This document shows positions 50,396 to 59,553 of a stretch of 64,000 nt of DNA, in pieces. The DNA lies in contig NZ_JH470338.1 of the NCBI RefSeq assembly GCF_000239695.1, forward strand, positions 647,958 through 711,957, read 5' to 3'. Origin of the DNA: Actinomyces graevenitzii C83. GTDB taxonomy: Bacteria; Actinomycetota; Actinomycetes; Actinomycetales; Actinomycetaceae. A program made the translations under genes and the position numbers. The stretch's first letter is position 1; each line of letters opens with the position of its first letter. The notes under the pieces are model-generated. The model saw only the letters and a list, made by a program, of their open reading frames with translations, ran no database searches and was not told the DNA's origin.

Positions 50396-50553
50396 GTTTT
50401 CCTCCTGAGTGGCGGCGCCGCAGGGACGCACACAAATGTTCGCGTTAAGTGTATCTTTCACACCTGCGCTAACCAATTTGTGGCTACACTAGAGCCAAGC
50501 GATTTTTAGGACAAAAGCCCTAAACTGCATTCTCTAGTTTTTCAGGAGTCTAC

Positions 50554-51177
50554 ATGGCCATCTACACCCTGCCTGAGTTGCCCTATGACTACGCCGCTTT
50601 GGAGCCGCACATCTCCGGGCGCATCATGGAGCTACACCACGACAAGCACCACGCCGCCTATGTAGCTGGCGCTAACAGCGCCCTAGAGGCCCTGGCCGCC
50701 GCCCGCGAAGAAGGCAACCTCGGCGCCATTAACCTGTGGGAAAAGAACCTGGCTTTCAACCTGGGTGGGCACACTAACCACACCATTTTCTGGAACAACC
50801 TCTCCCCCAATGGCGGCGGTGAGCCTGAGGGCGAGCTAGCTGAAGCCATCAAGGACTCTTTCGGTTCCTTCGAAAAGTTCCGTGCTCACTTCACCGCCAC
50901 TGCACTGGGTATTCAGGGCAGCGGCTGGGCCGTACTGGCTTATGACTCCATCTCTGGCAAGCTAGTCATCTTCCAGCTGTTTGACCAGCAGGCCAATGTG
51001 CCCGTGGGCACCGTACCGCTGTTCATGGTGGACATGTGGGAGCACGCCTTCTACCTGGACTACCTCAACGTCAAGGCTGACTACGTCAAGGCCATCTGGA
51101 ACATCGCCAACTGGGACGATGTAGCCAAGCGTCTAGACAACGCCGTAGCTAACGCCAAGCAGCTGATCCTGGGCTGA
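50554..51177 (+). CDS. sodA: superoxide dismutase (Mn/Fe)
   Basis: Detoxifies superoxide in the cytosol. The Fe/Mn-SOD fold shows ligand histidines in [12 protein letters not shown] (H28) and [13 protein letters not shown], and [11 protein letters not shown] for the last Asp and His. Gly near the second ligand (NLGGHTNH) favours the manganese type, but metal use cannot be certain. Length 207 aa is usual. TTCAGGAG lies upstream of the ATG; codon bias is strong. Confidence 0.95.
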   Translation: MAIYTLPELPYDYAALEPHISGRIMELHHDKHHAAYVAGANSALEALAAAREEGNLGAINLWEKNLAFNLGGHTNHTIFWNNLSPNGGGEPEGELAEAIKDSFGSFEKFRAHFTATALGIQGSGWAVLAYDSISGKLVIFQLFDQQANVPVGTVPLFMVDMWEHAFYLDYLNVKADYVKAIWNIANWDDVAKRLDNAVANAKQLILG

Positions 51178-51223
51178 AACCACAAAGCTGAACTAGCAAG
51201 CTAAAACGAGCACCTAGTAAAAC

Positions 51224-51259
51224 GAGGGGGGCGGCTACCAACCGGTAGCCGCCCCCCTC
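51224..51259 (+). terminator. rho-independent terminator of sodA
   Basis: 16-bp arms GAGGGGGGCGGCTACC / GGTAGCCGCCCCCCTC with a 4-nt loop followed by ATCGTTTGTT. Confidence 0.88.
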
Positions 51260-51280
51260 ATCGTTTGTTGCCAATAAGCT

Positions 51281-51319
51281 GCTTGGGCTGCCTAAATGCT
51301 GGTTTTAGGCAGCCCAAGC
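51281..51319 (-). terminator. hairpin after the lipoprotein FKBP gene
   Basis: 16-bp arms GCTTGGGCTGCCTAAA / TTTAGGCAGCCCAAGC with a 7-nt loop, 50 nt past the FKBP stop on the minus strand. Confidence 0.6.
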
Positions 51320-51368
51320 CCTAGCACAGGCCCATACTTATAGGGCCTTACTTGGCAGAAATTAGACC

Positions 51369-52370
51369 TTATTTGGCAGCAATGTCGAATACGTAAACTG
51401 CCGCAGGCGTGGTCTGTCCACCCTGGCCGTTGGCCTGAGGCGGCAGAATGATTACCACGCGGCTACCAATCGGAATACCAGACAGGTCCACCAACTGCTT
51501 AACCTGGGATACTGACATTTGCACCGGCTGCGGCGAGGACTCAGTCCAGGTAGAACGCTTGTTGCCATCCCAGGTGGCCATCGCCATGTAACCCAGGGCT
51601 GTGTCGGTGTCGGTGAGCTTTTCGCCGTTACCGCTAGCTAGCGTGATCAGCTTGGCGGAGGTGGGGGCGCTAATGCCAGCCTTAATAGTGATCGAGGGGG
51701 CCTGGCCCAGCTTACCGGTGACGGTAATGCCGTTCTTTTCCAGCTCTTCAGTGGCGCCCTCAACCAGGGTGGCATCCTTAGAAGCAGCCGCAATCTGCGC
51801 CGTCGACAAAGCATCAGTTAGTTCCACGTAGAACACCAACGTACCAGCCGGGGCCTGCGGATTAGCGGGCTTGTCACCGTAGGCGAGCTTGCCAGGAATG
51901 GAAATCTCAAGCACGTCGCCAACCTTGTGTCCCAACAAGCCACAGCGCCAACCGTCAATAACGCCGTTAAGGCTAAAGCGGGTAGCTGAGCCGCGCTCGA
52001 AGGAGCTGTCGAAAGTAGTAGCAGAATCCCACTTCCAACCCGAGTATTTAGCGGCCACATTAGAGTCCGCAGCTACCGCAGCCCCACTGCCGGCCTTAAT
52101 GGTCTTAACCGTTAGGTTAGTGGGAGCCTTAGCGCCCTTAACCCAGGTAATAGCCGGGGCCTTGTTAGAGCCGGGCTGACCAATGGTAGGTAGCGACTTA
52201 GAGTCGGTATCAATCTTTAGCTTAGAGCAGTCAACTTTTTGCTGCTGAGTAGCGGCGCTAGTAGGCGTGGCAGCGGCCTTAGCGGACTTTTTGCCATCAC
52301 CGGAGCAACCAGCTAGTCCCAAGCTGGCAGCCAGCAACAGCGCCACTGCGGCGGTTAGAGATCGACGCAC
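51369..52370 (-). CDS. FKBP-type peptidyl-prolyl isomerase lipoprotein
   Basis: Surface lipoprotein of 333 aa. The signal peptide MRRSLTAAVALLLAASLGLA ends in a lipobox with Cys22, to be processed by Lgt. Two FKBP modules follow: the first (about 75-190) is nearly complete with YSGWKWDSATTFDSSFERGS and GKLAYGD, the second (about 210-333) has weaker pocket residues. It probably helps fold exported proteins. A related, membrane-anchored protein ends the Pup operon. The start is GTG after AAAGGAAA. Confidence 0.88.
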   Translation of the reverse strand: MRRSLTAAVALLLAASLGLAGCSGDGKKSAKAAATPTSAATQQQKVDCSKLKIDTDSKSLPTIGQPGSNKAPAITWVKGAKAPTNLTVKTIKAGSGAAVAADSNVAAKYSGWKWDSATTFDSSFERGSATRFSLNGVIDGWRCGLLGHKVGDVLEISIPGKLAYGDKPANPQAPAGTLVFYVELTDALSTAQIAAASKDATLVEGATEELEKNGITVTGKLGQAPSITIKAGISAPTSAKLITLASGNGEKLTDTDTALGYMAMATWDGNKRSTWTESSPQPVQMSVSQVKQLVDLSGIPIGSRVVIILPPQANGQGGQTTPAAVYVFDIAAK

Positions 52371-52403
52371 AAGATTTCCTTTACTTTTTTGTTTACTATC
52401 GCA

Positions 52404-52441
52404 CTATACCCCCGCCATCAGCTGCGATGACGAGGGTATAG
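52404..52441 (-). terminator. hairpin after erpA
   Basis: Imperfect arms CTATACCCCCGCCATCA / TGACGAGGGTATAG around a 7-nt loop, directly after the erpA stop. Confidence 0.5.
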
Positions 52442-52450
52442 CGGGTGGTT

Positions 52451-52816
52451 TTAGTGGAAGGACTCGCCGCAGGCGCACGAACCAACCGCGTTGGGGTTGT
52501 CAATCGTGAAGCCCTGCTTCTCAATGGTGTCAGCGAAGTCGATAGTGGCGCCGTTGAGGTAAGGAATGCTCATACGGTCCACGATTACCTCAACCTGCTT
52601 GCCTTCTTCACCAAAGGCGCGAATGGCGTCGCCGTCTAGCACACGCTCGTCGAAGTAAAGCTGGTAGACCAGACCCGAGCAACCTCCGGGCTGTACACCT
52701 ACGCGCAGACGCAGGTCGTCACGGCCCTCCTGCTCCAGTAGGCTAGCCACCTTAGCGGCGGCAACATCGGTCAGCATAACCTCATGGGTGGCCACCTCGT
52801 TGGTGGTTTGGCTCAT
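52451..52816 (-). CDS. erpA: iron-sulfur cluster insertion protein (A-type carrier)
   Basis: Carries [Fe-S] clusters to apoproteins. The HesB/IscA fold of 121 aa has the three cluster cysteines in QPGGCSGLVYQL and VGSCACGESF. Actinobacterial members with this spacing are called ErpA/IscA. AAGGAG precedes the ATG. It stands alone between the lipoprotein FKBP and ABC-F genes. Confidence 0.92.
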   Translation of the reverse strand: MSQTTNEVATHEVMLTDVAAAKVASLLEQEGRDDLRLRVGVQPGGCSGLVYQLYFDERVLDGDAIRAFGEEGKQVEVIVDRMSIPYLNGATIDFADTIEKQGFTIDNPNAVGSCACGESFH

Positions 52817-52951
52817 TGCTACTCCTTGATTGTTTGTCTCTTGCGCTCGGGTCTTAACCCAGGCGGTTAAACATCAGATATGCCTATGCTATTCCCGCTA
52901 GGGCTACCTAAGTGCACTGGCAGGGGCTAGCAGCGAAAATATAGGCGTGAT

Positions 52952-54607
52952 TTAGGCCAAGGTGACTAGTTCTAGGTAGTCCTCACTCCACAGATCTTCG
53001 TCACCGTCTGGCAGCAGCAGTACTCGGTCAGGGTTGAGGGCTTCTACGGCCCCCTCATCGTGGGTTACTAGCACTACCGCGCCTTTATATGTGCCCAATG
53101 CTCGCAAAATTTCTTCACGGCTAGCCGGGTCTAGGTTGTTGGTGGGCTCATCTAGTAGCAGCACATTGGCTGAGCTGGTAACTAGTAGGGCCAAGGCCAG
53201 ACGGGTTTTTTCGCCGCCCGAAAGCACTCCGGCACTCTTATCGGCGTCAGCCCCAGAGAAGAGGAATGAGCCCAAAATGTTGCGGATCTCAGTGTCATCT
53301 AGATCCGGGGCAGCTGAGCGTAGATTTTCGGCAACTGTGCGGGTGTTGTCGATGGTTTCGTGTTCCTGGGCGTAATAGCCCAGTTTAAGGCCGTGGCCAT
53401 CAATTACCTTGCCTGAGTCGGGCTGCTCAATCCCAGACAGTAGCCGCAGCAGCGTGGTTTTACCGGCGCCGTTTAGCCCCAGCACCACTACGCGCGAGCC
53501 CCTATCGATAGCTAGGTCCACGCCGGAGAAAACTTCCAGCGAGCCGTAGGCTTTACTCAGCCCCTGCGCCCGCAATGGGGTCTTACCTGAGGGAGCCGGG
53601 TCTGGGAAGCGCAGGTGGGCGACTTTTTCAACGGTTGCTTCGGTTTCAATGCTGGCTAGTAGCTGTTCTGCGCGACGCAGCATTTGTTGGGCGGCCACAG
53701 CTTTGGTGGCCTTGGCCCGCATTTTTTCGCCTTGGGCGCGTAAGGCTTCGGCCTTCTTTTCTGCGTTTAGGCGTTCACGACGGCGCCTGGCTTCGTCGTC
53801 GGCACGTTGCTTTAGGTAGGCATCCCAGCCCATGTGGTAGATGTCGAGCACGCCTCGGTTGGCGTCTAGATACATCACTTGGTTCACGGTGTCGCGAATT
53901 AGGTCTACATCGTGGCTGATAACAATGTATCCGCCCGGGTAGGTGCGCAGGTGGTCGCGTAGCCACAGCACTGAGTCGTGGTCTAGGTGGTTGGTGGGCT
54001 CATCTAGTAGCAGCGTGTCGGGTTTTTGAAATAGCACCCGGGCTAGTTCTACACGACGGCGCTGACCACCTGAGAGGGTACCGATGGGCTGGTCTAGCAC
54101 TCGCTCAGGTAGGCCCAAGGCGGCAGCGATGCGGGCAGCTTCACTGGCGGCGGCGTATCCGCCGGACATAGTAAATTCGTGATCTAGCCGGGTGTACCTA
54201 TCTAATGCTTTAGCTTGGGCGTCACCACTGGTGGTGGCGATTTTTTGTTCGGCTTTACGCAGGCGGCGCAGCAGCCCATCAATGTCGCGGGCAGAGAGGA
54301 TACGGTCACGGGCGATTTGCTCTAAGTCACCTACCTTGGTGTCCTGGGGCAGGTAACCCACTGAGCCGCCAGCATGGATAGTGCCTTCATACTCGACAGC
54401 CTCAAGTGAGTGGTGCACATCGGCGTCGATGGCTGCGGAAGCAGATTTAGCTACGGAAGCTGAGGCAATCAGCTTGGTCATAGTGGTTTTACCAGCGCCA
54501 TTACGCCCCACTAAACCAATATGCATACCTTTATCAACTCGAAAACTAGCCCCACTGACAAGTTGGCGGGCACCAATACGCATAACTAGGTTTTGGACGT
54601 TGATCAC
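52952..54607 (-). CDS. ABC-F family ATPase
   Basis: A translation-associated ATPase with two ABC domains on one chain and no membrane part (551 aa). The first domain has GRNGAGKTT, LSGGQRRRVELARVL and DEPTNHLD; a helical linker at about 240-330 (ERLNAEKKAEALRAQGEK) is followed by the second with GLNGAGKTTLLR, LSGGEKTRLALALL and DEPTNNLDP. It could be EttA-like, Uup-like or a ribosome protection protein; I cannot decide. The GTG at 54607 follows TAGCAT by 6 nt. Confidence 0.92.
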   Translation of the reverse strand: MINVQNLVMRIGARQLVSGASFRVDKGMHIGLVGRNGAGKTTMTKLIASASVAKSASAAIDADVHHSLEAVEYEGTIHAGGSVGYLPQDTKVGDLEQIARDRILSARDIDGLLRRLRKAEQKIATTSGDAQAKALDRYTRLDHEFTMSGGYAAASEAARIAAALGLPERVLDQPIGTLSGGQRRRVELARVLFQKPDTLLLDEPTNHLDHDSVLWLRDHLRTYPGGYIVISHDVDLIRDTVNQVMYLDANRGVLDIYHMGWDAYLKQRADDEARRRRERLNAEKKAEALRAQGEKMRAKATKAVAAQQMLRRAEQLLASIETEATVEKVAHLRFPDPAPSGKTPLRAQGLSKAYGSLEVFSGVDLAIDRGSRVVVLGLNGAGKTTLLRLLSGIEQPDSGKVIDGHGLKLGYYAQEHETIDNTRTVAENLRSAAPDLDDTEIRNILGSFLFSGADADKSAGVLSGGEKTRLALALLVTSSANVLLLDEPTNNLDPASREEILRALGTYKGAVVLVTHDEGAVEALNPDRVLLLPDGDEDLWSEDYLELVTLA

Positions 54608-54613
54608 CCCCTA

Positions 54614-54619
54614 ATGCTA
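54614..54619 (-). promoter_or_regulatory. -10 element for leaderless ABC-F gene
   Basis: TAGCAT ends 6 nt before the GTG at 54607, directly next to the stop of the upstream gene. Confidence 0.5.
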
Positions 54620-55183
54620 CTAGTCCCACCACAGCCACCAGCCTTGGGTGCCTGTGGCGTCCATTTCACGCCAGATAATTTCATCCGGCATGGCGCCATC
54701 GAGCCCTAATTCGCCCTGCAAATAAGCCCATAGTCCTTGGCATTGACAGCTGGGAGTGTGGAAAGTGTCTACCTGCCAGGGACCACGCTCGTCTTGGGCA
54801 ATAAAAATGCCATCAACACTTAAACGCTCATCGCTGCGGGAGGGGCCAATTAAATAGCCTTGCAGCCAAATATCGCCTTCGCTGCCCGCACACGCACGCA
54901 GCAATGAGCCTAGCTCAGGGGCGCGGTTTTGCCGGTCTTTTAACGCTAAGGTGGGTAGCAGGCGCAAAGCTAGCCGGGCTTGGATGTAGTCAATACGGGC
55001 TAGGGGGACGTAATCGGCATTAGTCCCATCCCAGATGTGCCCACCGTCAGCTGGAGTGCTCAGACAACGCGGGCGAGCTAAGCCAAATAATTCATAGAGC
55101 GCACTAAACACTGTCCAACCATTGGGCATGTATTTCAGTTCTTGATCTACAGCTGTCGGTATGAGTGCAGCTAGAGCACACAT
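54620..55183 (-). CDS. hypothetical protein of 187 aa
   Basis: I do not recognise a family. The frame is open with normal local codon use, and GAGGAG lies 8 nt before the ATG at 55183 (MCALAALIPTAVDQELKYMP). It contains no membrane segments. Several tryptophans occur (RGPWQVDTFHTPSCQCQGLW and the end GTQGWWLWWD), with a possible CQC metal or disulfide site. It faces the PTS gene and ends at the ABC-F promoter. Confidence 0.7.
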   Translation of the reverse strand: MCALAALIPTAVDQELKYMPNGWTVFSALYELFGLARPRCLSTPADGGHIWDGTNADYVPLARIDYIQARLALRLLPTLALKDRQNRAPELGSLLRACAGSEGDIWLQGYLIGPSRSDERLSVDGIFIAQDERGPWQVDTFHTPSCQCQGLWAYLQGELGLDGAMPDEIIWREMDATGTQGWWLWWD

Positions 55184-55341
55184 TTTCACTACTCCTCAAA
55201 TCGGTTTTGTTAGCACATAGCTCTTTGTGTTTGCTGGGCTATGTCTGAAGCGCTAAGCAACTTCAATGTTGCAAGCGTGCGCTTTGATAGCTAGCCGCTA
55301 CCACCAGGCTGAGGACAAGGTGCGCTTCGAGAAAAAAGTTA

Positions 55342-55356
55342 TTCACCTGTGGTGAA
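55342..55356. promoter_or_regulatory. palindrome upstream of the PTS gene, likely operator
   Basis: TTCACCTGTGGTGAA is a perfect 6-3-6 palindrome inside a longer imperfect inverted repeat (AAAGTTA...AAACTTT). It lies 33 nt before the putative -35 and could bind a sugar regulator. The regulator is not identified. Confidence 0.5.
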
Positions 55357-55388
55357 AAAAACTTTCCTAATTTAGGGTTTGTCAAGCG

Positions 55389-55418
55389 TTGAATATCTGC
55401 ACGCTATGCGATTATTCT
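55389..55418 (+). promoter_or_regulatory. putative promoter of the PTS gene
   Basis: TTGAAT and TATTCT are spaced by 18 nt, giving a leader of about 45 nt with GGAAGGAG before the GTG at 55470. Confidence 0.45.
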
Positions 55419-55469
55419 CAACTGTTGCGCACTGCGCATAATGTGTCCACCCCGGAAGGAGCCAATGCG

Positions 55470-57491
55470 GTGGCTACCACCACTAGTACGCCTCAGGCGA
55501 TTCTCGATGCCGTAGGCGGCGCCGAGAACATTACCCACCTAACCCACTGCGCTACGCGTCTGCGTTTCGAACTCAAGGATGCCTCTGTCGTTGACAAGGC
55601 TACCGTTGAGAAGATCCCGGGCGTTATGGGTGCGGTCCCCCAGTCTGGTGACCGCTACCAGATCATCATTGGCGGTGCGGTTCAGAGTGTCTACAACGAC
55701 ATTATGAAGCTACCCGCCATGGCTGGCGGCGCTTCTTCTAGCGCTAAGTCTGACGCTGACATCAAGGCTGCTGCTCGCGCCAAGGCTCGCGGCAAGAATG
55801 CCTACGTAGACGCGTTCTTCGAGTACCTATCTGACGCTTTCCGTCCACTGCTACCGGTGCTGCTGGGTGCCTCGCTGATCCTGGCCCTGATCGCGGTACT
55901 GGAAGCTTTTGGTGTAGTAGACACCCACGCCAAGGTTCTACCCTCATGGCTAGTGTTCACCAACACCATGTGGCGCTCGGTGTTCTACTTCCTGCCCGCC
56001 ATGGTGGCCTACAACGCCGCTAAGAAGCTGGACATTGACCCCTGGGTAGGTGCGGCTGTTGTTCTAGCTCTGCTCACCCCTGAGTACACCAGCCTCAAGA
56101 CTCTAAAGGAAACCCACTGCATTAAGAGCTCTGTGGGCTCCGACCTGTGCACCACCGATATCTTCGGTCTACCCATGAAGTGGTCGGACTACGGCGGCCA
56201 GGTGTTCCTGCCGCTAATCATGGTGCCGATCCTGGCCCTGGTTTACCGTGGCCTGAAGAAGGTCATCCCGGCCAACGTACAGATGGTGTTCGTACCGTTC
56301 TTCTCCTTCCTGGTGATGATCCCGGTTTCAGCCTTCCTGATTGGCCCCTTCTCACTGTGGCTAGGTAACAGCATTGGTTCAGGCCTGTCTTGGCTCAACA
56401 CCACGGCCCCGATCGTCTTCGCTATCTTCATTCCGCTGCTGTACCCGTTCCTGGTGCCGCTGGGTCTGCACTGGCCGCTTAACGCTCTGCAGCTGGCCAA
56501 CATCGCTGGCCCTGCCCACGCTGACTTCATTCAGGGCCCCATGGGTACCTGGAACTTCGCCTGCTTCGGCGCCACCCTGGGTGTACTCATCCTGACCCTG
56601 CGCAACGGCGACAAGGAACTGCGTCAGACTGCTTCTGGTGCTCTGGCCGCCGGTCTGTTCGGTGGTATTTCCGAGCCCTCCCTCTACGGTATTCACCTAC
56701 GCTTCAAGCGCATCTACCCGCTGATGCTGACCGGTTGTGCCGCTGGTGGTCTGACCATTGGTGTAATCTCCTGGATCTCCGGTTCGCCTGTGCTGACCGG
56801 TACCTTCGTATTCACCTCGCTGCTGACCATCCCGGTCTTCCACCCCACCGTTACCTACGCGATCTCCATCGCTGTGGCCTTCTTCGTCTCTGCCTTCATG
56901 GTTGTCACCTTCGGCTACCAGAGCAAGGAAGAAAAGGAAGCCGCCGCCGCTGAGCAGCAGGAAGCCCCCGAGGCTGAAGCCGCTGCCCCGGCCGAGGCTG
57001 CCCCCAAGGCTGAGCTGGTTGCCGGCCAGGAAGTGGTTCTGACCGCTCCCCTAAACGGCACCGTGGTAGCTCTGGAAGACGTACCGGACCCGGTATTCTC
57101 CTCCGGCGCAGTAGGTAAGGGCGCTGGCATTGAGCCCAGCGACGGCGCCTCCATCAAGGTTGTGGCCCCCGCTGACGGTTCCGTAGTGGTTGCCCCCTCC
57201 TCCGGGCACGCCTACGGCCTGGCTCTGGACAACGGCCTGGAGATTCTGATTCACGTCGGTATCGACACCGTGAACCTCGCGGGCCAGGGCTTCGACGTCA
57301 AGGTTGCTAAGGGCGACCGCGTCAAGGCTGGCCAGACCCTGGTAGTAGTTGACCGCGCAGTTATCGAGGAAGCCGGCTACAAGCTGGTCACCCCGGTACT
57401 GGTCACCAACTACATGAACTTCGCTGAGGTTGAGGTTATCGCCTCCGGCGACATCGAGACCGGCGCTGACCTGGTCAAGGCCACCAAGTAA
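55470..57491 (+). CDS. PTS EIIBCA permease, glucose/beta-glucoside type
   Basis: Imports and phosphorylates a sugar. Domain order B-C-A in 673 aa: EIIB with phospho-Cys27 (THCATRLRF), an EIIC of about ten membrane segments (with LGLHWPLNALQLANIAGPAH and GGISEPSLYGIHLRFKRIYP), an Ala/Glu-rich linker near 490-520, and EIIA with His595 (ILIHVGIDTVNLAGQGF). The order matches the BglF/PtsG group; the substrate is uncertain. The start is GTG after GGAAGGAG. Codon bias is strong. A palindrome upstream suggests regulation. Confidence 0.88.
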   Translation: MATTTSTPQAILDAVGGAENITHLTHCATRLRFELKDASVVDKATVEKIPGVMGAVPQSGDRYQIIIGGAVQSVYNDIMKLPAMAGGASSSAKSDADIKAAARAKARGKNAYVDAFFEYLSDAFRPLLPVLLGASLILALIAVLEAFGVVDTHAKVLPSWLVFTNTMWRSVFYFLPAMVAYNAAKKLDIDPWVGAAVVLALLTPEYTSLKTLKETHCIKSSVGSDLCTTDIFGLPMKWSDYGGQVFLPLIMVPILALVYRGLKKVIPANVQMVFVPFFSFLVMIPVSAFLIGPFSLWLGNSIGSGLSWLNTTAPIVFAIFIPLLYPFLVPLGLHWPLNALQLANIAGPAHADFIQGPMGTWNFACFGATLGVLILTLRNGDKELRQTASGALAAGLFGGISEPSLYGIHLRFKRIYPLMLTGCAAGGLTIGVISWISGSPVLTGTFVFTSLLTIPVFHPTVTYAISIAVAFFVSAFMVVTFGYQSKEEKEAAAAEQQEAPEAEAAAPAEAAPKAELVAGQEVVLTAPLNGTVVALEDVPDPVFSSGAVGKGAGIEPSDGASIKVVAPADGSVVVAPSSGHAYGLALDNGLEILIHVGIDTVNLAGQGFDVKVAKGDRVKAGQTLVVVDRAVIEEAGYKLVTPVLVTNYMNFAEVEVIASGDIETGADLVKATK

Positions 57492-57508
57492 GGCCTATAA
57501 ACAACAGC

Positions 57509-57542
57509 TAACCCCCTGGTCACGCTAGTGGCCAGGGGGTTA
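57509..57542 (+). terminator. terminator of the PTS gene
   Basis: 11-bp arms TAACCCCCTGG / CCAGGGGGTTA with CTTTTT following. Confidence 0.85.
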
Positions 57543-57553
57543 CTTTTTGCCTG

Positions 57554-58414
57554 TTAGCGGGCGCGCAGCTCCCAGAAGGCCACCGCGCTAGCAGCCGCCA
57601 CATTTAGCGAATCAACCCCACCGGCCATAGGAATGCGCACCACATAATCGGCGTTGCGCATAGCCCGGCGGCTTAGCCCGTCACCTTCCGTGCCCAGCAC
57701 AATGGCTAGCTTAGAAGCGGGGTCACTAACCACATCCAGCGCTGCAAACTCATCTAGGGCATAGGAGTCATCGCTAAGAGCCATGGCGGCAACTTTAAAG
57801 CCGGCCGCATGTAGCTCATCAACAGCCGGCCAGCTGGTTATGCGGGTCCAGGGCACCTGGAAAACCGTACCCATAGATACCCGCACGCTACGGCGGTAAA
57901 GCGGATCCGCGCATGAGGGGCTAGCCAGTACCGCATCAATTCCCAATGCAGCAGCGCTGCGGAAAGCCGCCCCCACATTGGTGTGGTCCACCAGGTTTTC
58001 TAGCACCGCCACACGCCTAGCCCCCGCTCCCCCACGCGCGCCGGCCAGCACCTGGGCCACGCTGGGCAGCTGCGGACGATTCATTGCCGCCAGAGCCCCC
58101 CGATGCAGGTGGAAACCAGTAAGCCCCTCCACTACGGCGTCGTCGCCCACAAAAACCGGCTTGTCACCACCTAGCGGGTCACCCCCGGTGCCCTTAGCAG
58201 CGGCAATTACCGGGCGCATATCCTCCAGCCACCGTCTAGTCATCAAAAAAGAACGCGGCTCATGGCCGGCAGCCACAGCCCGGGTAATAACCTTGGTGGA
58301 CTCAGCCATATACAGCCCATTGGCGGTTTCTAGACGCTTACGCAAAGCGACGTCCGTCAGCTGTGTATAGTCAGCTAGACGGACGTCGCTAGGGTCTGTT
58401 ATCTCAATCAGCAC
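57554..58414 (-). CDS. TrmH/SpoU-family RNA 2'-O-methyltransferase
   Basis: SPOUT-fold methyltransferase of 286 aa. An N-terminal RNA-binding domain (about 1-95) is followed by motif 1 VDHTNVGAAFRSAAALGIDA, and motifs 2-3 IVLGTEGDGLSRRAMR and IPMAGGVDSLNVAAASA. Target RNA (tRNA Gm18 or 23S rRNA) cannot be decided. The GTG at 58414 follows TAAACT by 6 nt; that promoter overlaps the stop of the SPFH gene. Confidence 0.88.
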   Translation of the reverse strand: MLIEITDPSDVRLADYTQLTDVALRKRLETANGLYMAESTKVITRAVAAGHEPRSFLMTRRWLEDMRPVIAAAKGTGGDPLGGDKPVFVGDDAVVEGLTGFHLHRGALAAMNRPQLPSVAQVLAGARGGAGARRVAVLENLVDHTNVGAAFRSAAALGIDAVLASPSCADPLYRRSVRVSMGTVFQVPWTRITSWPAVDELHAAGFKVAAMALSDDSYALDEFAALDVVSDPASKLAIVLGTEGDGLSRRAMRNADYVVRIPMAGGVDSLNVAAASAVAFWELRAR

Positions 58415-58420
58415 CCTGAC

Positions 58421-58426
58421 AGTTTA
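58421..58426 (-). promoter_or_regulatory. -10 element for leaderless TrmH-family gene
   Basis: TAAACT ends 6 nt before the GTG at 58414 and overlaps the SPFH stop. Confidence 0.5.
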
Positions 58427-59527
58427 TGCGTTCAGCGGCGGCTCGTTATCCTCGGCTGCATGTGCGCCACGCGGAGGTGCCGGAGGGGCGTCAACCGGCT
58501 TTACAGCCTCAGCCTCAGCTAGCCCCAAGGCAGCTTCGGCCTGCTTAAGAGCCTGGGCAGCGCTAGGCAGCTGGGCTTCAAACGGGTTAGGCAGATCCGC
58601 ACCCTGGGCGGGCTTAGGGCTAGCGGGATCAATGGAACCGCCCATAGCCTCAGAAATTGAGCTCAGCGCACCAGTAAGCTCGCTGGGCACAATCCACAGC
58701 TTAGAAGAATCACCTTCAGCGATCTTAGGCAGCATCTGCAGGTACTGGTAAGCCAGCAGCTTAGGATCAGGATCGCCACGGTGAATAGCGTCAAAGACCT
58801 GCAAAATTGCGCGAGCTTCACCTTCAGCGCGCAGCACCATAGACTGGGCTTGACCTTCAGCACGCAAAATTGCCGACTGCTTGTCAGCCTCAGCGCTTAG
58901 AATCTGCGAGGCCTTATTACCCTCAGCAGTCAAAATCTGAGACTGCTTAACACCCTCAGCGGTAAGGATGGCGGCGCGGCGGTCACGCTCAGCGCGCATC
59001 TGCTGCTCCATAGAGCCCTGAATAGAGCGCGGCGGGTCAATAGACTTTAGTTCCACGTTAGCGACGCGAATACCCCAACGCCCGGTGGCCTGGTCAAGCA
59101 CCCCGCGCAGCTGGCCGTTAATCTCATCGCGGCTGGTAAGGGTCTGCTCTAGATCCATCGAACCAATCACGTTACGCAAGGTGGTAACCGTCAGCTGTTC
59201 AATAGCCTGCAGGTAGTCGGCAATCTCGTAGGTGGCGCGGATGGGGTCAGTGACCTGGTAGTAGATCACCGAGTCGATAGAAACCACCAGGTTGTCTGAG
59301 GTAATCACCGGCTGCGGTGGGAAAGACACCACCTGTTCACGCCGGTCCACGGTAGAGCGCACACGGTCAACAAAAGGCATCAGCAGGTGCAGACCGGCGT
59401 CATACTTGACCTTAAATTTACCCAGACGTTCAACGATGATCGAATAGGACTGGGGCACAATCCTAATGGACTTCATTACCACTACGGCAGCGAAAACTAG
59501 TATCGCAACCGGGATTATTAGCTCCAT
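58424..59527 (-). CDS. SPFH/Band 7 membrane protein (QmcA/stomatin-like)
   Basis: A 367-residue membrane-scaffold protein: one N-terminal helix (LIIPVAILVFAAVVVMKSI), an SPFH domain at about 20-180 with VVSIDSVIYYQV, and a long Ala/Glu coiled coil at 185-245 that repeats AEGxxQSxILxAE. A Pro/Ala-rich tail follows. Such proteins assemble in membrane microdomains and often pair with NfeD, as here, 26 nt downstream of it. The start follows AAGGGA. Confidence 0.9.
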   Translation of the reverse strand: MELIIPVAILVFAAVVVMKSIRIVPQSYSIIVERLGKFKVKYDAGLHLLMPFVDRVRSTVDRREQVVSFPPQPVITSDNLVVSIDSVIYYQVTDPIRATYEIADYLQAIEQLTVTTLRNVIGSMDLEQTLTSRDEINGQLRGVLDQATGRWGIRVANVELKSIDPPRSIQGSMEQQMRAERDRRAAILTAEGVKQSQILTAEGNKASQILSAEADKQSAILRAEGQAQSMVLRAEGEARAILQVFDAIHRGDPDPKLLAYQYLQMLPKIAEGDSSKLWIVPSELTGALSSISEAMGGSIDPASPKPAQGADLPNPFEAQLPSAAQALKQAEAALGLAEAEAVKPVDAPPAPPRGAHAAEDNEPPLNA

Positions 59528-59553
59528 TTCATTCCCTTCTTAAGATTCAGGCC

